From the NCBI GenBank assembly GCA_946402595.1, contig CAMIWY010000012.1, positions 1-12,588 on the forward strand: a stretch of 12,588 nt of DNA, in the 5' to 3' direction. The position numbers were made by a program, and so were the translations under genes. The DNA comes from an uncultured Clostridia bacterium. Its GTDB lineage: Bacteria; Bacillota; Clostridia; Peptostreptococcales; Anaerovoracaceae. Below the pieces are notes generated by a model. It saw nothing but the letters and a program-made list of their open reading frames with translations, ran no database searches and was not told the DNA's origin. This document shows, one piece after another, positions 7,288 to 12,588 of this stretch (position 1 is the first letter of the stretch; the number at the start of each line of letters is the position of its first letter).

Positions 7288-8301
7288 TTATGCTTCCGGA
7301 TCCCACTTGACCTGATCTCTGTAGCTTCCGAACGGAGTTACAGGCAGGTAAGCCTTGACTGCGAAGAAGCGTCCGTATTTCTCGTTCTCATTGCGGATTA
7401 TCGTGAGGCATACAGCCCAGCCACCGTCAAAGTTAAGCTGGATGGTATCCTTGGAAATCTCTCCGTGAGGACCGGTAGCGAACCTTACTTCAAGAAGCTG
7501 AGTCGGAGCATCGACTGTAGCTGTGTAGTGGTTCTTGTTGTTAGGTATACGGCCGAGATCATGATGTACATTGATTGCACCAATACGTGTGATCTCAAGC
7601 TCGTCAATAGGGTTGATGTAATAGTAGTCGTACTTGCTGTAGAAGAAGTCGAGAAGCTTAGCCGGTGCTTCCGGGTGATCCTTGCAGATCCTCGGGATCT
7701 CTCTTGCGATAGCGCCGAGCATTGGTGTGATCAGCTTATCATAAGCAAAATCATCATCCTTGAAACGCTCAATCCATGTCTCATGGCCATTGTGTGAGAT
7801 CTGTTCAAGAATAGCATTCATATCCTGGAAGTACTCGTTGGTGCACGGAACACCGAATATCCTGTCTCCGAAATCATCTATTACGTTGTATACGTTAACG
7901 GTGTGATCGTCGTATTCTGCGTCGTGTCTGTCTGCAACTGCTGTTGATGCGATGATCCTCGCGTCGCTCTTGATGGTAATTGTTCTGTGCCAGTCGAGAT
8001 CTTCACGTTCGAGAAGCATTTCCCCGAAAGAGTCCTTCATTTTGCGTGATGTGTCATTGAATTTGAGAACCAGCGGACCGCCGCTCTTGATGAAAACATA
8101 TGGTTCCTTGTGGATGATGCGCTGCATAGCCGGTCTTGCCTGTCTCATTTTGAGAGCCTTTTCGCCGGCATCAGCGGTTTCCCACAGTTCCTGATACATG
8201 TCTGATGCTTCGTCTTTATATATTTCGTAAGGAATATCGTTGTCCTGCAGAATCTCTTCCAAAGCTTTAAGGGATGCTGCTACAAGTAAGGTGTTAATCA
8301 T
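7288..8301 (-). CDS. HaeIII-family restriction endonuclease-like protein, orphan, active site apparently degenerate
   Basis: This 337-residue soluble protein has no signal peptide or membrane segment. From memory of the HaeIII restriction endonuclease family (Pfam RE_HaeIII, GGCC-cutting enzymes), several stretches match in order: an EP-x16-F strand region at about 66-81, then DDFGDRIFGVPCTNEYF (142-158, family form near DFGKKWFEIPCSQEYW). A helical part ending in YSKYDYYYINPIDEL (221-235), PTQLLEVRF (266-274) and DGGWAVCLTI (292-301) follow. The family's catalytic stretch, roughly D-x7-IK-x-D-x4-E-x4-SIKHNHEA, corresponds to residues 103-128. Asp103 and IKSD are kept, but the Glu becomes Ile or Ala and the Lys becomes Ala123 (AVADRHDA). 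Cleavage may therefore be lost. No methyltransferase lies within the window. The start is supported by GGAGGAG (8309-8315, minus strand). It has its own promoter and terminator. The alignment is recalled, not computed. Confidence 0.72.
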   Translation of the reverse strand: MINTLLVAASLKALEEILQDNDIPYEIYKDEASDMYQELWETADAGEKALKMRQARPAMQRIIHKEPYVFIKSGGPLVLKFNDTSRKMKDSFGEMLLEREDLDWHRTITIKSDARIIASTAVADRHDAEYDDHTVNVYNVIDDFGDRIFGVPCTNEYFQDMNAILEQISHNGHETWIERFKDDDFAYDKLITPMLGAIAREIPRICKDHPEAPAKLLDFFYSKYDYYYINPIDELEITRIGAINVHHDLGRIPNNKNHYTATVDAPTQLLEVRFATGPHGEISKDTIQLNFDGGWAVCLTIIRNENEKYGRFFAVKAYLPVTPFGSYRDQVKWDPEA

Positions 8302-8362
8302 CTTGTGGCTCCTCCATTATCCGGATTTACATAAGTGTTAACGAAATAACTCATACATGTTA

Positions 8363-8368
8363 ATTATA
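8363..8368 (-). promoter_or_regulatory. Candidate promoter of the HaeIII-like gene
   Basis: A perfect TATAAT on the minus strand lies about 62 bases before the start codon. The best hexamer 17 bases further upstream is GTGTTT, a poor -35. Two TGTTAA motifs (8336-8341 and 8358-8363), 22 bases apart, lie over and just after the promoter and might be an operator, but this is weak. The rest of the 244-base gap between the two divergent genes is AT-rich and shows no gene. Confidence 0.5.
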
Positions 8369-8483
8369 GCCCATCTCCGATAAAAAAACACCCGTAAAGA
8401 AATCTATTTTGCACGATTGGCGGATTTGTTCCGTCAGTTTCTTCAATAACCACAACATATGGGATGTAGTATGCGGTTATTTG

Positions 8484-8492
8484 TGTTACAAT
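8484..8492 (+). promoter_or_regulatory. Candidate extended -10 promoter of the lysozyme gene
   Basis: TGTTACAAT fits TGnTAnAAT, 53 bases before the lysozyme start and divergent from the HaeIII-like gene. An alternative is TTGTGT (8481-8486) with TACAAT (8506-8511), but its 19-base spacing is long. Confidence 0.42.
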
Positions 8493-8545
8493 AACAATAT
8501 CTAGCTACAATTTCGTCAGACGGATTTGGGAAAAGAGGAACCGGG

Positions 8546-10006
8546 ATGGCCGAAAATAACAACGACGCAAAACAGAGCAGGAAAGACAGTAAGCGCGATG
8601 CCAAAATCGAGGCAAAACGCCGCAAGCTTGCCGAGCAGAGAGCGCAAAGGGCTGCAGAGGCGGCTCAGTCTCAGACGGTTGCTGAGGATAAAACAGCTGA
8701 AAGTCCGGTGAGAGAGGTGACTGCCGACAGCGCTAACAGAGAACGCCGGGCAATCATACAGGAAAGCGACCTCAGGCCGCGTACTGAGAAGCCTGAGCCT
8801 CAGGAAACAGTCACGCCTGCGGACATCCAGCCGGCTGATAAGGCCGTTGACATCAAGGCGTCCGGGAAAAGCAAAGCTGTTGGGATACTGGGGGCAATAG
8901 GGGCAGGACTTCTGAAAGCTCTGAAGTGGATCTTCAGAAAGATAAGAAGCGTCAACTGGACTCCGAAGTACATTGCTGCATGCTGTTTTGCACTTCTGGC
9001 GCTACTTTTCATTATCTGGGGAGCTCTTGAGTTCGCTGACTATTCAGACAAAAAACCGGAGTTGTACATAACAGATGATGGATTCCACCATGATGATAAG
9101 TTTGACGGATGCGCTGTTCTGCACGGCATCGACGTATCTGAACATCAGAAAAACGAGATCAACTGGGAACGCGTCAAGTCAAGCGGGGCAGACTATGTAT
9201 TCATAAGGGCCGGATACAGGGCAGCTGACAATGGCAGTCTCCATACGGATGAGAAGTTCAAGGAGAACATGAAAGGTGCTGAAAAGGCAGGCCTGATGGT
9301 CGGAGTATACTTCTACTCCCAGGCACTGACTCCGGGAGAGGGCAAAGAAGAAGCTGAATATGTTCTTGATCTTATCAAGGATTACGATATAACCATGCCG
9401 GTCGTTATAGACTATGAGATATATGAGGGAGGAAGACTGGACAAGAAGATCCAGGCCGGAGAGCTGTATGCCGCATCCCTTTATCATGATATAGTGCTCG
9501 GATTCACAAACACTGTGGAGGCTGCCGGATACGAGTCAGCGGTATACGCCAATAACAGTATGCTGACCAATTACATGCAGGCGGATATCCTTGATGACAT
9601 GGCAACCATCTGGCTGGCCAGATACGACAGCGTAGCCAATCTGGATGCGGACTACTGGTTCTGGCAGTGTTCGGATAATGGCAAAGCCGGAGGAATAGAA
9701 GGCAGTGTTGACAAGAATTTCTGGTATATGCAGCCGGAGAAGGTATACGAGACAAGGGCCAAGCACAGCAAGCGCGCCATATCTGTCAGGGACTGCAGGA
9801 TCTCCTTCAAGAGAAGTGTGACAAGGCTGCGCAACTTCCGTGCAGTGCCTAAGTTCGACATGACATATGAAGGCAAAGGAATGAAAAAAGGCCGCGACTA
9901 TGTTTACTCTATAGTTAAAAACACCCAGCCGGGCACCGGATATGTCATAATAAGAGGTATAGGAAAGTACAAAGACTGGATAATGTATCCTTTCAAAATA
10001 GAATAA
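8546..10006 (+). CDS. Membrane-anchored GH25 lysozyme (N-acetylmuramidase)
   Basis: This 486-residue protein should cut the muramic acid-glucosamine bond of peptidoglycan. Residues 1-110 are highly charged (Lys/Arg/Glu/Ala-rich, then a Pro/Glu-rich part) and predicted cytoplasmic. A single membrane segment at about 142-164 (IAACCFALLALLFIIWG) follows a basic stretch, giving a type II topology with the catalytic domain outside. The GH25 domain spans about 192-395: HGIDVSEHQ with Asp196, VFIRAGYR, GVYFYSQA, VVIDYEIY with Asp289 and Glu291 as likely catalytic acids, YANNSML, WLARYD and FWQCSDNGK. Residues 412-486 end in GRDY-x4-KNTQPGTGYVIIRGIGKY, resembling the small Ig-like repeat common on clostridial surface proteins. 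The start has GAGGAACC upstream. A weak hairpin follows and exonuclease III comes 59 bases later. The likely role is cell-wall remodelling rather than phage lysis, since no holin or phage genes are nearby. Confidence 0.9.
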   Translation: MAENNNDAKQSRKDSKRDAKIEAKRRKLAEQRAQRAAEAAQSQTVAEDKTAESPVREVTADSANRERRAIIQESDLRPRTEKPEPQETVTPADIQPADKAVDIKASGKSKAVGILGAIGAGLLKALKWIFRKIRSVNWTPKYIAACCFALLALLFIIWGALEFADYSDKKPELYITDDGFHHDDKFDGCAVLHGIDVSEHQKNEINWERVKSSGADYVFIRAGYRAADNGSLHTDEKFKENMKGAEKAGLMVGVYFYSQALTPGEGKEEAEYVLDLIKDYDITMPVVIDYEIYEGGRLDKKIQAGELYAASLYHDIVLGFTNTVEAAGYESAVYANNSMLTNYMQADILDDMATIWLARYDSVANLDADYWFWQCSDNGKAGGIEGSVDKNFWYMQPEKVYETRAKHSKRAISVRDCRISFKRSVTRLRNFRAVPKFDMTYEGKGMKKGRDYVYSIVKNTQPGTGYVIIRGIGKYKDWIMYPFKIE

Positions 10007-10011
10007 CAGCC

Positions 10012-10037
10012 GGCGGCCTTAATGGCCGCCTGTCTTT
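10012..10037 (+). terminator. Probable weak terminator after the lysozyme gene
   Basis: GGCGGCC (10012-10018) pairs perfectly with GGCCGCC (10024-10030) across a TTAAT loop and is followed by the T-rich TGTCTTTT. The interrupted T-run suggests partial termination, so some transcripts may continue into the exonuclease gene. Confidence 0.65.
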
Positions 10038-10065
10038 TCTGAGAACAGGACAGTAAGGAGATACA

Positions 10066-10830
10066 ATGAAGTTTGCAAGCTGGAACGTAAACGGCTTCCG
10101 TGCCGTGCTGAACAAGGGATTTGAGGACGCATTTGCTGAGATCGACGCGGATTTCTTCTGCCTGCAGGAAACCAAGATGCAGGAGGGTCAGGCGGACTTT
10201 CATCCTGAAGATTATTATGAATTCTACAATTATGCTGAGAAGAAGGGGTACTCGGGCACGGCCATATTCGCACGCAAAACTCTCGGTGAGCCGCTGTCTG
10301 TCGCATACGGCATACACGGTGAGCATGACGATGAGGGCCGCGTCATTACTCTCGAGTATCCGGAGTTTTACCTTATAACCTGCTATGTGCCCAACGCCAA
10401 GGATGGGCTGGCAAGGATCGGTTACCGCTGCGAGTTCGAGGATGCTATGAGGGCCTATCTGCAGGAACTGGATCAGGTCAAACCTGTCGTTTACTGCGGC
10501 GACCTCAATGTCGCTCACAACGAGATCGACCTCAAGAATCCTAAGACCAACAGAGGCAACGCAGGATTCTCTGATGAGGAACGCGGCAAGATGACTGAGC
10601 TTCTCGGTGCTGGATTCACTGACACTTTCCGCTATCTGTATCCTGAACAGGTGACATATTCCTGGTGGTCATACAGATTCCGTGCAAGAGAGAAAAACGC
10701 CGGATGGAGGATCGACTATTTCATCATTTCCGACAGGCTCAGGGACAGACTTCAGGAGGCTGAGATACTTACTGATGTCATGGGAAGCGACCATTGCCCG
10801 GTAACTGCGGTGATCGGATTCGGTGAATGA
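10066..10830 (+). CDS. xth: Exodeoxyribonuclease III / AP endonuclease (ExoA/XthA family)
   Basis: This metal-dependent nuclease nicks DNA at abasic sites and trims 3' ends in base excision repair. The 254-residue protein has the usual family length and the complete active site. Asn7 lies in SWNVNGFRA, the metal-binding Glu35 in CLQETK, and Tyr107 in ITCYVPN. Asp146 and Asn148 fall in CGDLNVAHNEIDL. The late block WRIDYFIISDRL leads to GSDHCPV with Asp242 and His243. The start follows AAGGAGATACA, a strong ribosome site. It sits 59 bases after the lysozyme and may be partly co-transcribed with it through a weak terminator; the functions are unrelated. No clear terminator follows; the short AT-only palindrome at 10834-10847 is weak. 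Confidence 0.97.
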   Translation: MKFASWNVNGFRAVLNKGFEDAFAEIDADFFCLQETKMQEGQADFHPEDYYEFYNYAEKKGYSGTAIFARKTLGEPLSVAYGIHGEHDDEGRVITLEYPEFYLITCYVPNAKDGLARIGYRCEFEDAMRAYLQELDQVKPVVYCGDLNVAHNEIDLKNPKTNRGNAGFSDEERGKMTELLGAGFTDTFRYLYPEQVTYSWWSYRFRAREKNAGWRIDYFIISDRLRDRLQEAEILTDVMGSDHCPVTAVIGFGE

Positions 10831-10878
10831 CCGAAAAACATTTTTCACTAAATAAATACATAAGCAAAGAATGAAAAG

Positions 10879-10887
10879 TGTTATAAT
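10879..10887 (+). promoter_or_regulatory. Extended -10 promoter upstream of the aminotransferase
   Basis: TGTTATAAT is a perfect extended -10 (TGnTATAAT). No -35 is evident (CATAAG or ACATAA lie at the expected place). Transcription would start near 10894, about 188 bases before the aminotransferase start, giving a long leader. Confidence 0.68.
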
Positions 10888-10911
10888 TTTATCAGGTGTA
10901 TGGGGACATTC

Positions 10912-10962
10912 ATGCTGACTTGCTTCGAATGCATCATGCTGACGATGCTGAATGACGCCTAA
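10912..10962 (+). CDS. Possible leader peptide (16 residues)
   Basis: An ATG-to-TAA frame inside the aminotransferase leader would encode MLTCFECIMLTMLNDA. GGGGA five bases upstream (10902-10906) is a moderate ribosome site. The peptide has four Met, three Leu, two Cys and two Thr in 16 codons, and the frame overlaps the arms of two leader hairpins, as in translation-coupled attenuators. It may be chance: such short frames are common and the repeated ATGCTGAC accounts for part of the composition. Confidence 0.3.
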   Translation: MLTCFECIMLTMLNDA

Positions 10963-11067
10963 CTACTAACTACACTTATATTTTTTCATGCAAGCCGGCA
11001 TATTCATGCTGCAGCAGTGGGGACCATACGCACGGGCTGCAGACGCATTTGCGAATAACTTTTTCAA

Positions 11068-11073
11068 AAGGAG
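11068..11073 (+). promoter_or_regulatory. Ribosome binding site that sets the aminotransferase start
   Basis: AAGGAG ends eight bases before ATG at 11082. The frame stays open up to a TTG at 11049, but no ribosome site precedes that codon, and homologous proteins of this type start close to the MVNEKYYGYG segment. The ATG at 11082 is therefore preferred. Confidence 0.85.
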
Positions 11074-11081
11074 ACAACGTT

Positions 11082-12275
11082 ATGGTAAATGAGAAGTATT
11101 ACGGCTATGGCACAGCGCCAAGCATCATCCGTGAGCTGTTCGCCTACGGACTGGAGCAGGCCAAGAAAATCGGCAAGGACAAGGTCTATGACTACTCCCT
11201 TGGGAACCCGAGTATACCTGCTCCTGTAAAAGTAAACGAGACAATCAAGAAGCTCGTTGATGAAGAGAGTTCCATCCTTCTGCACGGCTACTCAATGGCT
11301 CCTGGATTTGAGAGCACAAGAGAAGCTATCGCAGCAAATCTCAGAGAGAGATTCAACACTAACGCACAGGCAAGTGAGATTTTCATGACATGCGGATGTG
11401 CACCTGCACTCGTATCTGTAGCCTGCGCTCTTACATGCAAGCCTGAAGACAATTTTGTCTGCATTGCTCCATACTTTCCGGAATACAATGTATTCTTCAC
11501 AGCAGGCGGCGGCAAGGTCAAAGTAGTAGCTGCCGACGTTCCTGATTTCCAGATCAACCTCGAGGCACTCGAAGCAACAGTAGATGAGAATTCCGTCGCT
11601 GTAGTAATCAACTCGCCTAACAACCCGTCCGGAGTCGTTTACACCAAGGAGACTCTGGAGAAGATCGGCGCTTTCCTCAAAGAAAAGGAAGCTGAGTACG
11701 GACATCCTATCTACATCGTCGCAGACGAGCCATACAGAGAACTCGTTTACGGAGATGCCAAGGTTACCTTCATCCCTGAAGTATATGACAACACTATCGT
11801 ATGCTACTCCTGGTCCAAGAGCCTGTCTCTGCCTGGTGAGCGTATCGGTTATGTATATGTACCTGCAAAGTGCGAAGACGGCAAGGCTGTTTACGCTGCT
11901 GTTGCCGGTGCTGCAAGAGAGATCGGCTCGGTCTGCCCTCCGACACTTATCCAGAGAGTCGTACAGGAGTGCGTAGGCTGCATGCCTGACCTTGTAGCTT
12001 ATGACGAGAACAGAAACGACCTTTACAACGGTCTGACTGAGATGGGCTATGAGTGCGCTAAGCCTGACGGTGCTTTCTATCTGTTCATGAAGGCACCTAA
12101 CGGAGATGACTTTGCATTCTCCGAGGCAGCTAAGCTCGAAGAGAACATCCTGATCGTACCTGGTTCAGGATTCCAGTGCCCTGGATACCTCAGACTTTCC
12201 TACTGCGTATCCAACGAGATGATCAAGAACTCGATGCCTGGATTCAAGAGACTGATTGAGAAGTACGGCAAATAA
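11082..12275 (+). CDS. Class I/II PLP-dependent aminotransferase (aspartate aminotransferase-like)
   Basis: This cytosolic fold-type I transaminase has 397 residues from the chosen start, the normal family length. Landmarks are YSLGNPSIPAP near the N-terminus, HGYSMAPGFESTREAIA, the cofactor loop TCGCAPALVSVACAL, NSPNNPSG with Asn181, VADEPYRELVY with Asp215 and Tyr218, and SWSKSLSLPGERIGYV whose Lys246 should bind PLP. The late YLRLSYC carries the Arg expected to hold the substrate carboxylate. The amino donor and acceptor cannot be told from this; aspartate, alanine, methionine or aromatic amino acid use are all possible in this family. Codon use is strongly biased (AGA, CTC, ATC, GTA), similar to dnaK, which suggests high expression. 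It is a single-gene unit with a structured leader and its own terminator. Confidence 0.93.
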   Translation: MVNEKYYGYGTAPSIIRELFAYGLEQAKKIGKDKVYDYSLGNPSIPAPVKVNETIKKLVDEESSILLHGYSMAPGFESTREAIAANLRERFNTNAQASEIFMTCGCAPALVSVACALTCKPEDNFVCIAPYFPEYNVFFTAGGGKVKVVAADVPDFQINLEALEATVDENSVAVVINSPNNPSGVVYTKETLEKIGAFLKEKEAEYGHPIYIVADEPYRELVYGDAKVTFIPEVYDNTIVCYSWSKSLSLPGERIGYVYVPAKCEDGKAVYAAVAGAAREIGSVCPPTLIQRVVQECVGCMPDLVAYDENRNDLYNGLTEMGYECAKPDGAFYLFMKAPNGDDFAFSEAAKLEENILIVPGSGFQCPGYLRLSYCVSNEMIKNSMPGFKRLIEKYGK

Positions 12276-12316
12276 GGTTTCCTTCGGATCATACGGCGTT
12301 ACCGACAATGATTTAC

Positions 12317-12350
12317 AGGCCTCTCTGTGTTGCAACAGAGGGGCCTTTTT
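12317..12350 (+). terminator. Intrinsic terminator of the aminotransferase gene
   Basis: AGGCCTCTCTGT (12317-12328) pairs along its whole length with ACAGAGGGGCCT (12335-12346), with one G-T pair and a 6-base loop. It runs into TTTTT. It lies 41 bases past the stop codon and is a strong rho-independent terminator. Confidence 0.93.
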
Positions 12351-12380
12351 CATTTTGGGCAGGGTATTGGGAAAACAATG

Positions 12381-12484
12381 CGTGAGAGAGCTGCAAGGCG
12401 CTTTGTGCATACAGAGTATGGTAAAAAAGATGCACGAAAGAGCGGTAGGGCGTTTAGCGCATACAGAGTATGGCAAAAAAGATG
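12381..12484 (+). repeat. Imperfect 52-bp tandem repeat, two units
   Basis: Unit 1 (12381-12432) and unit 2 (12433-12484) align without gaps at roughly 80 percent identity. The best-kept part is GCATACAGAGTATGG followed by an A-run and GATG. CATAC-AGAG-TATG inside each unit is a small inverted repeat. The 52-base period is not a multiple of three and no supported gene covers it, so it is non-coding. It could be part of a larger array or regulatory region for the gene beyond the window. Confidence 0.75.
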
Positions 12485-12536
12485 TGTAATGATAGACTAG
12501 TAGCGATATAAGGACAGAAAGAATTGGTAAAAAGGG

Positions 12537-12565
12537 TTGTTTTACTGATTCTTATAACGTATAAT
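12537..12565 (+). promoter_or_regulatory. Candidate promoter for a gene beyond the window
   Basis: TTGTTT (12537-12542) and a perfect TATAAT (12560-12565) are 17 bases apart, the ideal sigma-A spacing. Only the first three -35 bases match the consensus. No start codon with a ribosome site follows before the window ends. Apart from this, the terminator and the tandem repeat, nothing was seen in 12276-12588. Confidence 0.5.
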
Positions 12566-12588
12566 AGCGGTTGCGAATTAATACATTA

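Larger units (their letters stand above)
10894..11081 (+). promoter_or_regulatory. Long structured 5' leader of the aminotransferase mRNA
   Basis: The predicted transcript begins at the arm AGGTGTA (10894-10900), which pairs with TACACTT (10971-10977, one G-T pair). TATATTTTTT follows directly, giving a terminator-like layout. Inside, CATTCA (10907-10912) pairs with TGAATG (10949-10954) and GCATC (10931-10935) with GATGC (10944-10948). Further down, CTGCAGC (11009-11015) pairs with GCTGCAG (11036-11042). GTATGG (10898-10903) could instead pair with CCATAC (11024-11029). TGGGGAC occurs twice (10901 and 11018). It matches no riboswitch or T-box consensus I know. Regulation by this leader is an inference. 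Confidence 0.45.

Noticed and set aside
7267..7797. Plus-strand open frame of 176 codons opposite the HaeIII-like gene
   Set aside because: It has no ribosome site or recognisable motif, and it lies wholly antisense to a well-supported gene whose own signals are strong.
8292..8363. Three TGTTAA motifs near the HaeIII-like promoter as an operator array
   Set aside because: A six-base AT-rich motif recurs by chance in such sequence, one copy is inside the coding region, and spacing is uneven (44 and 22 bases).
11049..11081. Upstream TTG start for the aminotransferase, adding 11 residues
   Set aside because: It has no ribosome site and falls within a hairpin. ATG at 11082 has AAGGAG at the right distance.
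12256..12489. Plus-strand open frame of 77 codons from the aminotransferase end through the terminator and tandem repeat
   Set aside because: It begins inside the aminotransferase, runs through a strong terminator hairpin, and the 52-base repeat changes frame between units.

Overview
The window looks like chromosomal DNA of a Gram-positive anaerobe, most likely a clostridial member of the Bacillota. Three things point that way: the grpE-dnaK-dnaJ order, a DnaK without the roughly 24-residue N-terminal insert known from Gram-negative bacteria, and strong AGGAGG-type ribosome sites. The genus cannot be named from the sequence. Most genes are housekeeping genes, and no transposase, integrase, tRNA, rRNA or CRISPR array was seen.

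Layout. (1) 1-3360 is the end of a chaperone operon: the grpE tail, dnaK and dnaJ, with a 9-bp hairpin between dnaK and dnaJ and a strong terminator after dnaJ. (2) 3361-3644 is gene-free and holds a large inverted-repeat element. (3) 3645-5942 is lon, the ATP-dependent protease. (4) 6060-7085 is a PLP enzyme of the threonine aldolase type. (5) 7086-7287 holds a second, smaller copy of the inverted-repeat element and a terminator for the facing gene. (6) 7288-8301, minus strand, is a lone protein resembling HaeIII-family restriction endonucleases. It has no methyltransferase partner and apparently lacks the family's catalytic residues. (7) 8546-10006 is a membrane-anchored GH25 lysozyme, followed at 10066-10830 by exonuclease III. 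(8) 10831-11081 is a structured leader carrying a possible 16-residue leader peptide, ahead of a class I/II aminotransferase (11082-12275). (9) 12276-12588 holds a terminator, a 52-bp imperfect tandem repeat and a promoter for a gene beyond the window.

How the genes work together. DnaK, DnaJ and GrpE form one folding machine, and Lon next door degrades what cannot be refolded, so the left half is a protein quality-control block. The rest are single-gene units, several with extended -10 promoters (TGnTAnAAT).

The two strongest candidates for something undescribed are these. First, a dispersed hairpin element occurs twice (3367-3596 and 7100-7230). The copies share a 43-nt identical core, but each has its own unrelated, self-complementary outer stem, and one inner pair changes in a compensatory way. 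This suggests a structured RNA or a hairpin-type mobile element. Second, the orphan HaeIII-like protein keeps the family framework but seems to have lost its nuclease residues. Family calls here come from reading and memory; no alignment or database search was run.
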